Source: Ichthyophis bannanicus
Lineage: Eukaryota > Chordata > Amphibia > Gymnophiona > Ichthyophiidae
NCBI GenBank assembly: GCA_033557465.1
Contig: CM066031.1
Location: forward strand, 171,151,043-171,215,042
Reading direction: 5' to 3'
DNA: 64,000 nucleotides
Shown: piece by piece, positions 21,380 to 31,223 of the stretch
Layout of the letters: the number at the start of each line of letters is the position of its first letter
How positions within the stretch are numbered: the stretch's first letter is position 1
Program-made: the position numbers and the translations under genes
Notes under the pieces: model-generated
Database searches by the model: none
Seen by the model: only the letters and a program-made list of their open reading frames with translations
What the model was told of the DNA's origin: nothing

Positions 21380-22250
21380 CTATATTGCTCCCTTGGATTG
21401 CTGCAGCCCAAATGCATGACCTTACATTTTTTAACATTAAATCCCAGCTGCCAAATTCTAGACCATTCTTCAAGCTTAGCTAGATCCCTCCTCATGTTAT
21501 CTACCTCTTCCTGGGTGTCTACTCTATTGCAGATTTTGGTATCATCCGCAAAGAGGCAAACCTTACCTGAAAGCCCTTCCGCTATATCACTAACAAAGAT
21601 GTTAAAAAGAATTGGACCAAGAACAGATCCCTGGGGCACACCACTGATAACATCCTTCTCCTCAGAGTGAGCTCCATTTACTTGTACTCTTTGTCGCCTC
21701 CCACCCAACCAATTTCTAACCCAAGCAGTAACTTTAGGGTCCATCCCTAGGATGCTCAATTTGTTTATAAGTCGCCTGTGAGGAACAGTTTCAAAGGCTT
21801 TAATGAAATCTAAATATACCACATCTAGGGCTCTCCCTCGGTTCAACTCCCTGGTCACCCAGTCAAAGAAATCAATCAGATTTGTCTGACAAGACCTGCC
21901 TCTGGTGAATCCATGCTGCCTTGGATCCTGTAATCCGCTGGACTCTAGAAACCTCACTATTTTCTCTTTCAGCAGCATTTCCAATAGTTTACTTACCACC
22001 GAAGTTAAACTAACCGGCCTGTAGTTTTCAACCACATCCTTACTTCCGCTTTGTGTAAAGGCACCACATGAGCCTCTCTCCAGTCCTTTGGCACCTCTCC
22101 CGACTCCAACAAGGCATTGAAAAGGTCAGTCAGTGGAGCTGCTAGAACGTCCCCAAGTTCCCTCAGTATTCTCGGGTGTATCCCATCTGGTCCCATCGCT
22201 TTGTCTACTTTAAGTTGAGATAGTTTCTCACGAACACAGTCTTTTGAAAA
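21380..22250 (-). pseudogene. CR1 ORF2 reverse transcriptase domain
   Basis: RT motifs in order: KVDKAMGPDGIHPRIL, NYRPVSLTSVVSKLLEMLL, HGFTRGRSCQTNLIDFFDWV, VVYLDFIKAFETVPHRRLIN (motif A, with IKAFE where CR1 usually has SKAFD), SGVPQGSVLGPILFNIFVSD and CLFADDTKI (motif C, both Asp kept). A frameshift near 22030 separates the first block from the second. The thumb and C-terminal region are missing. Confidence 0.9.
21628..22000 (-). repeat. Left arm of 373-bp inverted duplication
   Basis: This RT segment is repeated in reverse complement at 22262-22634. Comparing base by base I see one difference (within the HGFTRGRS/HGFTRSRS codons). Confidence 0.93.
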
Positions 22251-22261
22251 TTGTTCAAGAT

Positions 22262-22634
22262 GGTGGTAAGTAAACTATTGGAAATGCTGCTGAAAGAGAA
22301 AATAGTGAGGTTTCTAGAGTCCAGCGGATTACAGGATCCAAGGCAGCATGGATTCACCAGAAGCAGGTCTTGTCAGACAAATCTGATTGATTTCTTTGAC
22401 TGGGTGACCAGGGAGTTGAACCGAGGGAGAGCCCTAGATGTGGTATATTTAGATTTCATTAAAGCCTTTGAAACTGTTCCTCACAGGCGACTTATAAACA
22501 AATTGAGCATCCTAGGGATGGACCCTAAAGTTACTGCTTGGGTTAGAAATTGGTTGGGTGGGAGGCGACAAAGAGTACAAGTAAATGGAGCTCACTCTGA
22601 GGAGAAGGATGTTATCAGTGGTGTGCCCCAGGGA
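22262..22634 (+). repeat. Right arm of 373-bp inverted duplication
   Basis: The plus strand encodes RT from VVSKLLEMLL to SGVPQG, the same protein segment as the left arm and with the same unusual IKAFE. The match ends sharply at GGTGGTAAG on one side and CCCCAGGGA on the other. A 261-bp spacer separates the arms. Confidence 0.93.
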
Positions 22635-22639
22635 CCTAT

Positions 22640-23887
22640 TTGTGGGTGTTTTCTGAGGTCCTGCTCCTGGTTCTTCATCTGTGAACACAGAACAAAAATA
22701 TTTGTTAAGCAATTCCACTTTATCCTTATCAGCTTCTACATATTCCTCCCCTGCACCCTTGAGTCTGACAATACCACACTTGCCCTTCCACTTCTCACTA
22801 ATATATCTGAAAAATGTCTTATCCCCCCCATTTTATTGCATTGGGAATTTCCTCCTCCTTTTGAATCTTTGCCTTCTTGACTACTTTGCTAGCTTCTCTA
22901 AGTTTTTCCAAATACAGATGCCTGTCTTCCTCTCTCTGTGATCTCTTGTATTTCATGAAGGCCTCCCTCTTTTTCTTCACTTTTTCAGCTACTTCTTTCG
23001 AAAACCATAGCGGTCTCCTTTTCCTTTTACCTTTTATTTACCATTTTAACAAAAAGGTTGGTTGCCCTTAAAATATCCCCTTTCAGTTTTTCCCACTGTT
23101 TTTCTACTTCCCTCAGCTGTTCCCATCCAACTAACGACTCCCTGAGGTATTGGCCCATCTTCGCAAAGTTAGTCTTCCTAAAGTCTAAGATCCTCACCTT
23201 TGAATGGATTCTAAAAGCTCTAGTCCTAATACTGAACCACACCATCTGGTGATCACTGGATGCAAAATGATCTCCCACTACAACATCAGAAATACTTTCA
23301 CCATTGGTAAGCACCAAGTCCAGTATGGCCCCTTCACGTGTGGGGTCTGTTACCAATTGGTGGAATAGTTCTCCCTGTAGGGAATCCAGGATCTCCTTAC
23401 TTCTAGATGATACTGCAGCAGGAATGTGCCAATCAACATCTGGCATATTGAAATCTCCTATCAGTAGCACTTCCCCTTTCCTAGCAATGCTGCGCATGTC
23501 TTCAATTAACTCTGTCCACCTCTTGTTAGGGAGGTCTGCATATCACACCAATGTAAATAGATGTCTCTTTCCCTCTTTCTAGTTTAACCCACAATGCCTC
23601 CCCTCTCCCTTTTAAGCTCTGTAATTCCAAAGCTTTAATAGTAGTTTTTACATATAGTGCCACTCCTCCTCCCCTACTTCCTACCCTGTCCTTTCTGTGA
23701 ACCATGTTTCTGTAACTGCCACTAAATCCAAGTCAGCCACTCCCACCAAAGCTTCAACATCAGGGATCTTATTTCCCATGCTACGGGCATTTATACACAC
23801 TACTTTCCATATGTTACCCCTGTTACCCATTTCCATAAAGTTATTTAATGTATCACTTACCTGGGGGCTTTCTTCACCCATCCCCAA
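22640..23887 (-). pseudogene. CR1 ORF2 endonuclease and linker
   Basis: The N-terminal endonuclease starts near MGMGEESPQVSDTLNNFME and reads VVCINARSMGNKIPDVEAL and LVAVTETWFTERTG. After a lost stretch the C-terminal half reads GEVLLIGDFNMPDVDWHIP, EGAILDLVLTNGESISDVVV and SSDHQMVWFSI with the catalytic Asp-His pair. A basic linker then leads to NKYFCSVFTDEEPGAGPQ. Apurinic-type endonucleases nick the target for reverse transcription. Several frames are needed to read it all. Confidence 0.85.
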
Positions 23888-23889
23888 TG

Positions 23890-24762
23890 AATGTAGTTTA
23901 AAGCCCTCTTCAGTAGATTAGCCAGTCTACTACTGAAGACACGTTGACCTTTCTTGGACAGATGGATGCCATCTCTGCTCTGCAACCCTTGGAACAGCAT
24001 CCCATGGTCTAGGAAACCAAAACGCTCTCAATGACACCATCCACGCAGCCATGCATTCATCTCCAGGATGCGAGCCTCTCTGCCTTGGCCTTTACCCTCA
24101 ACAGGGAGGATTGAAGAGAACACCACCGGTGCACCTAACTGCTTCACCCTCTGTCCCAGAGCCATGAAATCACTTTTGATACGTTCCGAGGTATACCTGG
24201 CAGTATCATTTGTTCCAACATGGATTAGCAACATTGGGTAATATTCAGTTGGCTTGATGAGTCTCGGCAAACTCTCCGTAACATCTTGGATTTTGGCACC
24301 AGGCAGACAGCATACCTCTCTGGACATCAAGTCTGGTCGGCAGATGGATGCCTCAGTACCCCTCAGAAGAGAGTCTCCAACCACCACTACCCTTCGTTTC
24401 CTTGTAGTCACTGATTCTGCAACTTTGGGGTACTTGAGCTCTGGTTCTTCCCTTTCCAGGGATGCTTTCACCTCCTCCACTTCCAGGGCTGCATAATGGT
24501 TCTTCAGTTCAAGGGCTGGAGAAGTTGGATTGGTGATTTTGCAGGCCCTGGTGACTTGTGTCTAACCATCGACATTCTGTTGGCAGCCATCTTCTCCTCT
24601 GCTGGAGAGCTTGGTTGCTGCAGGAAGCATCTCATCAATGTACTTCTCACTGTCTTGAATGCTCCTCAGCCTTGCCACCTCCTTTCTGAGTTCCTCCACT
24701 TGTTTCCTCAGAGCTTCAGCAAGCAGGCACCCTGCACATGGAACCGGTCCTTCAACTGGCAT
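23890..24762 (-). pseudogene. CR1 ORF1 with SGNH esterase domain
   Basis: The N-terminal part (24762-24562) is a short Cys-containing start and a coiled coil (LRKQVEELRKEVARLRSIQD). The esterase part shows VVVVGDSLLRGTE (GDS, nucleophilic Ser), LLIHVGTNDTARY (GTND) and, after a frameshift near 24030, LQSRDGIHLSKKG with the catalytic Asp-His pair. All catalytic residues are present. Such ORF1 proteins are thought to bind RNA and membranes or lipids. Confidence 0.85.
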
Positions 24763-25379
24763 TAGGACCTCTGTCTGGACCGAGCCAGAAGCTGTAACGG
24801 GGGCAGCAGCTTCAGCGATACGATTTTCCCAGCCATTGTTCTGTTCGTGGAGCTTAGGTATCTGTTAAAGCAAAATAGAGAGATATACAAAGTACCAGCC
24901 AGTTTCCCAGCTGTCCTTTCAGAGAAAAAGCAGTTAAATCTCTTTAATTATATTCAAAATGTTCTGGTCCAATTCTCTGTGCTTTGTCAAATGGGGAGGT
25001 GCCCTATAAAGCAAGACTACTCGCAAGGGGTGGGTGGGAGTCGGGGTGGGTAGGGAGGGAACTAACACCTGATTAGGTGTTAGCAGTTCCCAAAGCTGAA
25101 GAAGTTACTGGAGTTCAACCACCTACTGTGCTCAAGGAAAGTCCCACTAAAGCACCAAAAAGAAAGTAACCTTGCTTTAAAAATGTACAAAAACCCCTTT
25201 TAAGAGCTCCCAGTCAGAGAGCTAACAATTTAATATAAAAAAACAAACCCTTAAATCCTTACTGTTGGTTGATCTGGAGAGCTCCTGTAGGTCTTGAGAA
25301 CTGAAAACCAATGTGAGAGGTCCTGCATTGTACAGCTCAGACTCACACAGTCATATGGTCCAGGAAAGAGGAAGCTCCT

Positions 25380-25930
25380 ACTTCAGCAACCTAGACAGCA
25401 GGGTATCTGGCTCTGAGGGCTGGGGGGAGTCACTGACTGGTTTGTGGGGGTGGGGGTGGGGATAAGGGCTAAGTGGTGGCAGACTGGTGGGGAGGAATGG
25501 GCTAAAAGAGAGAGAGACTGGGTAATGATAGGGTGGGGTAAGAGAACAAGATTGGGGGATAAGAATGTGGGGAGAGAGAGCAAGAGTGCTTGATGGGGGT
25601 GGGTGAAAGAGAGAGTGAGAGTGATGATAGGGCAGGAGGGAGAAGAGAGATTGGGTGGGAATGGGGTGTTACTCACTGTGTATTTTTGCTAGTTGCCTGC
25701 AGGGGTGCTTTAAAGTCTTTTTTCCTTTGCATAAGAAAAGGGAAGAGAGTCTCAGCAAAATCAGGCCCTAAGAGTTGCCATAGACTCAACCCCCCCCCCC
25801 CCCCACCACAAAATCAGTGACAGCAATTCAGTGGAGACAACAAGGGGGAGGTCTCAGCTGCCGGCTTGTAAATCCAAAGAAACCTTTCAAGGCCTGTTAT
25901 AAAGACATGCGAAGGAACCTTTTTAGAAAG
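25380..25930. repeat. Unclassified G-rich dispersed repeat, copy 2
   Basis: Related in order and spacing to 17290-17900: a GGGTGGGGG-rich part, then CACTGTGTATTTTTGCTAGTT, a C18 run, and GGGAGGTCTCAGCTGCCGGC. No coding content. Confidence 0.5.
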
Positions 25931-25959
25931 GTCGTTTAGATGCAATCTGGTATGTCCAA

Positions 25960-26766
25960 GTTTATTTATTTAAAAGGTTTTATGTACCGCATTATCCTGA
26001 AATCAAAGCGGATTACACAGCAAATATATCAATTACACAGCAAACAAATCAAGTGGCTAGGTGCGTGGGTGTGGGCATGCATTGAAAAATCGAGGCGTGT
26101 GAGTGGTGTGAGGAGGTTGATCGCGTGGTGGTGAGCTATATACAGTATGAGCTATGTACAGGAACTATTTACATTTTTACATTTTGATTGGACAGTTCAT
26201 GTGAGGTCATTGTAGTGTTCTGTGAAGAGTGTAATTTTTTAGCATCTTCCGGGCGTCTTTGAGGTCTTTTGTTGATCTCAGGTTGTCAGGGAGTGAGTTC
26301 CAGAGCACGTGAGTGGCCAGGGATAGTGCTCTTCTTGAAGTGTCTTTTCTTGTTTTAGCAAAGGCTTCTGGGTATGATGATAGTGTCTGATGTGCCTCGC
26401 CCTCTGGGTCTGATGTCTGGGTCCGGTCTAATGAGGAGTTTTAGTGATTAGGGTAATTGGTGTTATTCATTGAACAACTCAATGGTGAGGGTGGTTTTTA
26501 GCAGTTTCCTGAATTCTTTTATATCTGTTGTTGATTTTAGTTTATCTGGGAGGACATTCCAGATAGCAGGGGCAACAAGAGAGAAGGCTCTCATGGATGT
26601 GGATTTGTTGGTTCTTGTAAATAGACTGGGTGTTGGTATATTGTTTTTGGTGCTATTTCTGTCTGATCTTTTGCTTGTTTTGGTTCCTATAAGTTCATGT
26701 GGTATTTCTGCTGACATGTTTTTAATTTTGAAGATAGTGCTGCTTTATATTTTGCACCTTTTTGGT
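25960..26766 (-). mobile_element. Two L2-like LINE 3' ends in tandem
   Basis: The left copy starts with a (TTTA)-rich tail and the stem ACCGCATT / AAAGCGGAT and encodes an ATHVLWNSLPDNLRSTKDL-type C-terminus near 26200-26400. The second (26463-26717) encodes MRAFSLVAPAIWNVLPDKLK and ends ELFNE. Two versions of the same C-terminal block in one orientation mean two elements, one probably inserted next to or into the other. Confidence 0.78.
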
Positions 26767-26769
26767 GAC

Positions 26770-27452
26770 TGTATCTTGCAAAGGATGTAAAAAGAATGGA
26801 AGCTGTTCAGAGGAAGGCGATCAAAATGATTTGGAGCCTGCGTCAGAAGCCTTATGAGGAGAGACTTGAAGACCTAAATATGTACACTTTGGAGGAGAGG
26901 AGGGATAGGGGAGATATGATTCAGACATTTAAATACTTCAAGAGAAATAATGAACAAACAAACCTCTTCCAGAGACGGGGAAGCTGTAAAACTGGAGGGC
27001 ATAACATGAAGCTGCAAGCGGGTAAACTGAAAGGCAATGTCAGGAAATACTTTTATACTGAAAGGGTGGTGGATGCTTGGAATGCCCTCCCGATGGAGGA
27101 GGTGGGGACAAACACAGTGATGGAGTTCAAAGTGGCATGGGACAGACAGTGGATCCCTTTACAGCAACAGGATAAAATCAAAATAAACTGAACCATCTAA
27201 TTTCTCAACAAATAGGGGTGTCCTACATGGAGCGATGGGGGGAGGAGCGGTGGGTTCACCCCTAAACAAACAAAGATATGGGGAGGGGTGCACCTGCTCC
27301 TGGTGGGTGCACCACTAAGCAAAGACATGGGTAGGGGTGCTCCTACTCCCTAAAAGACATAGGAAGGGGTGCACCTACTCCTATCATATTGCTGGGCAGA
27401 CTAGATGGACCATACTGGTCTTTATCTGCCGTCATTTACTATGTTGTTATGC
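26770..27452 (+). mobile_element. CR1 LINE, 3'-end copy
   Basis: A 5'-truncated CR1. The open frame to 27191 reads MIWSLRQKPYEERLEDLNMY, NNEQTNLFQRRG and YFYTERVVDAWNALP, the ORF2 C-terminus, followed by a 3' UTR ending GTCATTTACTATGTTGTTATG. It is nearly collinear with 49130-49735, so both belong to one subfamily. Confidence 0.88.
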
Positions 27453-28967
27453 TAAAAAAAACCAAATCTGAAATTCCGTGGGAGGGGGCAGCAGAGAATG
27501 TGGGCATGTGTAAGTGCTGTCTAAAACCCACCTGTCTCCAGTAAGAGAAAAAAACCTGGGACCTGCAGAATAATGGGTCAGACATGTGCAGGTTTTTGAC
27601 TGATTTGAGAAACTTGCCTGTGGCAGATTTGGTTAGTGGCGGCTCCGGAAATATAGACATGTCTCCGATGCTGTTCTAGAACATGCATGTATTTTTCTAT
27701 CTCTTTCGCTATATACATGTCCCAGCCTGCCATTTTGCAAGCAGAGACCTACAGTGCCATGGCAGCTAGGAAAAAGGACCCTCTGTTCACTGGCTAGCTT
27801 TTTTGAAGGAACAAACGTTTTGGGGAGAGGGTGAAGGCTTTCTCTTCTTCCCTGTACGGTTATTAGCTTGCTGAAACGAGCATTTCTCACATGGCTATTT
27901 ATTCCTAGGAGCGGGTAGAGACCTGGGACATGTCCACTTGCAGGTTTAGATGTGTGGCATCCTTTGAAAATCGGGCACATTGTATCTTTTTGGGATACCT
28001 TAGACACGTCTCTGCCAGACCCCTGTTCGACACAAACATGATTACGCCAAAGACATGTAAATTTCGGGCTTTCTAAAATGGCTCTTGGGTCGTGGCTGGC
28101 ATTGGCATGGCTGGATGGGTGTTTGCAGGCATGCAAATCACAAATACAGCTTCTAAAATGACCCTCATAGGCACCTGTGTGTCATTGGCAGGCAGATGCT
28201 TTATGGACATGTATTTTATAAAAGATGCAAATAAATCGTGATTGTGCCCATGCTACATCCAAACTCCTCCTCTGAGCATGCCTACTGTACAAGGATATGC
28301 CTACTTTTAAACATGTTAAGCAATATATAATAGCTTCTCAAGAATCTGTGTAAAACACAATCCTCAGCAAAAAAATAATAAGATCTGCTATATACAACAA
28401 GGCAACAGGTGCAGCCACAGTCACAAAAACCTGGAGGAAAAAAGACCTCAGGATGAACCCCAAAGCCAACGCAATGGCCCAAAAGCTTATAACAAGCTTA
28501 TTTATACTCTGCTAGAGCCAACACAGGCTTCCTGCAGTATCACAACCTAACATCATAGACCTGGAGATTTTTTTTCTATAACCTTACTTTAAGGCAACTG
28601 ACTCAATAGTTCATCACATAACTTCACACAGTAGCAAATGGCAATGGCAGTAACAAATAACAAAGCTTAGCGCCTAACAGCATACAAAAGTGCTCAACAT
28701 AGGCCTTATTCCAACGACAGACATTTCGCCGACACTGCTTCAGGGAATAGGACCATTTGCTTTAAGCCCAGCTCCTGTGATCATACATGCTCAGCCAATG
28801 CTGCAGTCAAATCGTCACCAGCATAGCACTCAGCAAACCGCAAACTGCTTTTAGACATGACCTAAATTTATAAGAGGTCTTTTCCGTGCGTAGGTAAACA
28901 TTTTTATCTCCCTTTTATGAATTTTATCTGATGTTCAAAGGATGGTATAGAAAGTCCTAATAAACCA
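27453..28967. other. Unassigned DNA, possibly an old repeat
   Basis: No gene is recognised. Between 27570 and 28215 the palindrome ACATGT or a near match (ACACGT) occurs repeatedly, often as GACATGT, which may mark a decayed repeat. The 167-codon minus frame there has no motif. Confidence 0.4.
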
Positions 28968-28980
28968 ATCTCCAGGAACA

Positions 28981-29125
28981 AGCAGGAATGAGTCTTCACA
29001 TATGGGTATCTTCGGTACCGACGGAGCCTGCGTGGGAACGCTCCCCAGCGTCCAGAAAGAAAGCTTTTGGGAGCATCCCACAGCGCCTGCGCGCTGCCTT
29101 CCCGCCTTTCCCAACCGCCTCTCTC
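28981..29125 (+). repeat. DIRS-B left inverted terminal repeat
   Basis: It pairs with 34965-35109 through blocks such as GTCTTCACATATGGGTATC, CGGTACCGACGGAGCCTGCG, GGAACGCTCCCCAGCGTCC and AAGAAAGCTTTTGGGAGC. It contains the palindrome CGGTACCG at 29013. Confidence 0.93.
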
Positions 29126-29266
29126 CACTTCTTCTTTTCCGCGGAGCCAGCAGGTCGTGTTCCTGTCACCGCTGAAGACGTTCTTTATTTTCTTTTATTT
29201 CTTTGGTCGCGCGTCTGCCTTCTTCGACGTCAGACCGGTACCGCCGGTCTTTTCTTCTTTCTTCTT

Positions 29267-29290
29267 AAAAAAAAAAAAAAAAAAAAAAAA
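29267..29290 (+). repeat. A24 homopolymer upstream of DIRS-B gag
   Basis: Twenty-four consecutive A lie 57 bp before the gag ATG. The position parallels A-rich tracts in DIRS-A and DIRS-C. Confidence 0.93.
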
Positions 29291-29346
29291 GTACCGTTTC
29301 CCACTTCTGTGCATTTTTTCCTTTTGGGCCTTAGGCCTAGAAAAAA

Positions 29347-31223
29347 ATGTTCCTCATGGAAAAGCCCGCTTCCGGGTTTAAAAAGTGCACAAAGTGCAGC
29401 GGTACTATTTCTATCACTGACACCCATGAGTGGTGTCTAAAATGTTTGGGTCCTGACCACTCCATCACCGATTGTGAGTCCTGTTCTATGATGTCTAAAA
29501 GAGGTCGACAGAATCGAGCGGCCAAGCTCAGAACCTTGTTTCCCTCTGATGCAGCTTCGGTGTCTTCGACATCTTCCAGGGCTTCTTCTTCCTCCCATGG
29601 ATCTCAGGTAACCAAACATAAGTCCAGCCGGTCCTCGAAGGGTAGATCTCCCTCTAAGTATCGAGATGCCTCCGGGCTTGCTCTCGAGGATCCCGCACTG
29701 GCAAAATTACCCCGGCGGGAAGCTCCGGCTTCCAAAGCTTCATCTATGGGGTTACAGGTTGACATCGATGGCTCGGCCTCGACCGATCACCTGTTGCCAT
29801 GTTCTGGGGTACTGGTGGTTTCCACTGGTACCGACATCCAGACATTGGTTGCGTCGATGGATCAGAATATTCTGACCATGCAGCGTGCCATCATGGCATT
29901 CATACAAGCTGCGACGCCTCCGGTACCGCAACAAACTCCGTTGTCGGTACCGGTTCTGGCACCGGCACCGATATCGGTTCTGGTGCCGGTACCGATTGCA
30001 TCAACATCAGCTTCGGTGTCGACTGCAGCGGTACCCTGTTCTGTGATGCCCATCGGTACCGAATCGGTACCGATCACTCCCGATGTTGATACCACTCGGT
30101 ACGCGTATCGGGCTCTGCAGGAGCATCCAGACAGGCGATACTTCGATTCCTCCGAAGACTCTGATGAATCAGAGGCTTCTGTCGAAGCATCGGTAATCCT
30201 TCCTCAGGAGCCCTCTTCTCCAAAAAGAAGAATGTCTCCTCCAGAAGACTTGTCTTTTCAAGACTTCATTAGGGAAGTGGCCAGGGGCCTCTCCATTTCA
30301 GTGGCCCCTGAATCAGAGCCTAGAGCCAAGAAATTGGATATTTTACAATATCCTAAGGCTCCTAAAGAGGCAGCTACTTTACCAATTCATGAGATCCTTT
30401 ATGATCACATGTTGGGCATATGGGAGACACCTCTCACTATCTCCCCTCATTCTCGTAGGTTGGGCACCATGTACCGTGTTCCTCCTTGTCCTGGCTTTCA
30501 TAAGACTCAGCTTCCTCACCACTCTATTGTGGTGGAGTCTGCTATGAAGAAGATAAAGAGTGCAAAAAGACACTCATCTAATCCTCCAGGAAGAGAATGC
30601 AGAACCTTGGATGCTTTTGGCCGGAGAATTTTCCAGCCAATATGCTTGTTGCCAGAATCAACTCCTATAGCCTCTATATGGGGATGTTTCTAAAGGAAGT
30701 TACAGATCATCTGCAAACTTTATCTCCTTTTATCTCAGAAGATAAAAGGGAAGAGTTTCTCACCTGGCTTAAACATGCCCAGGATGTTTCCAAATTTTAC
30801 AACCGTGCAGCCTTTGACTCTTTTGAGTGTGCCAGCAGAGCCTCGGCTATTGCCATAGGTGCACGCAGAGTTGCTTGGTTACAAGCTTCTGATTTGGAAC
30901 CCTGGGTCCAGGATGGATTAGGAAATCTTCCTTGTACAGGTGAAAACCTTTTTGGCAAGGATTGGCAAGCAAAGGCCACTCAGATGGATGCTGAGAATTC
31001 TGCCTTTGATAGACTTTCAAAGTCTACTTCTGCTCCTGTTAGAAAAAGGTTATTCAAAAAGGCTTTCTTTCCCAAAAAGGGGAAATATTATCCTGTTTAT
31101 AGTCAGCAGGCATCTTCTGCAGGTTGTTTTGCTGCAAAGCGTCAGCAACAACCTAAACAAGCCAAGCCTAAGGCTGCAAGGACTGCTACGGCCCAACAGC
31201 CTCAGCCTCCTCAGGGCCTTTGA
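29347..31223 (+). pseudogene. DIRS-B gag-like ORF1, one frameshift
   Basis: The start near 29347 is followed by KKCTKCSG and EWCLKCLG, a CX2C-X12-CX2C zinc-ribbon-like motif. A Ser/Arg-rich part follows (SSTSSRASSSSHGS), then a Val/Pro repeat (PVLAPAPISVLVPVPI), an acidic Ser part, and a conserved block (LGIWETPLTISPHSRRLG, PHHSIVVESAMKK). Near 30640 a one-base change of register breaks the frame; the other part runs on with INSYSLYMGMFLKEVTDHLQ and ends in a Lys/Gln-rich tail (RQQQPKQAKPKAARTATAQQ). Its coding DNA is dense in GGTACC. Confidence 0.86.

Larger units (their letters stand above)
21372..25370 (-). mobile_element. CR1 LINE, nearly complete 5' part, rearranged
   Basis: On the minus strand: a 5' untranslated part (about 25370-24770), ORF1 with an esterase domain, and ORF2 with endonuclease then reverse transcriptase. 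The ORF2 end and 3' UTR are absent; sequence stops after the block EQYSIGG. A 373-bp inverted duplicate of RT sequence sits between the endonuclease-RT linker and the RT itself. Much of the coding sequence is only lightly damaged, so the copy was fairly young when rearranged. Confidence 0.88.

Noticed and set aside
27633..28136. 167-codon minus-strand frame
   Set aside because: No motif, no splice context, and it overlaps a region of repeated ACATGT words.
29799..30095. Gly/Thr-rich frames on both strands over DIRS-B gag
   Set aside because: They are alternate readings of the GGTACC-rich gag DNA.
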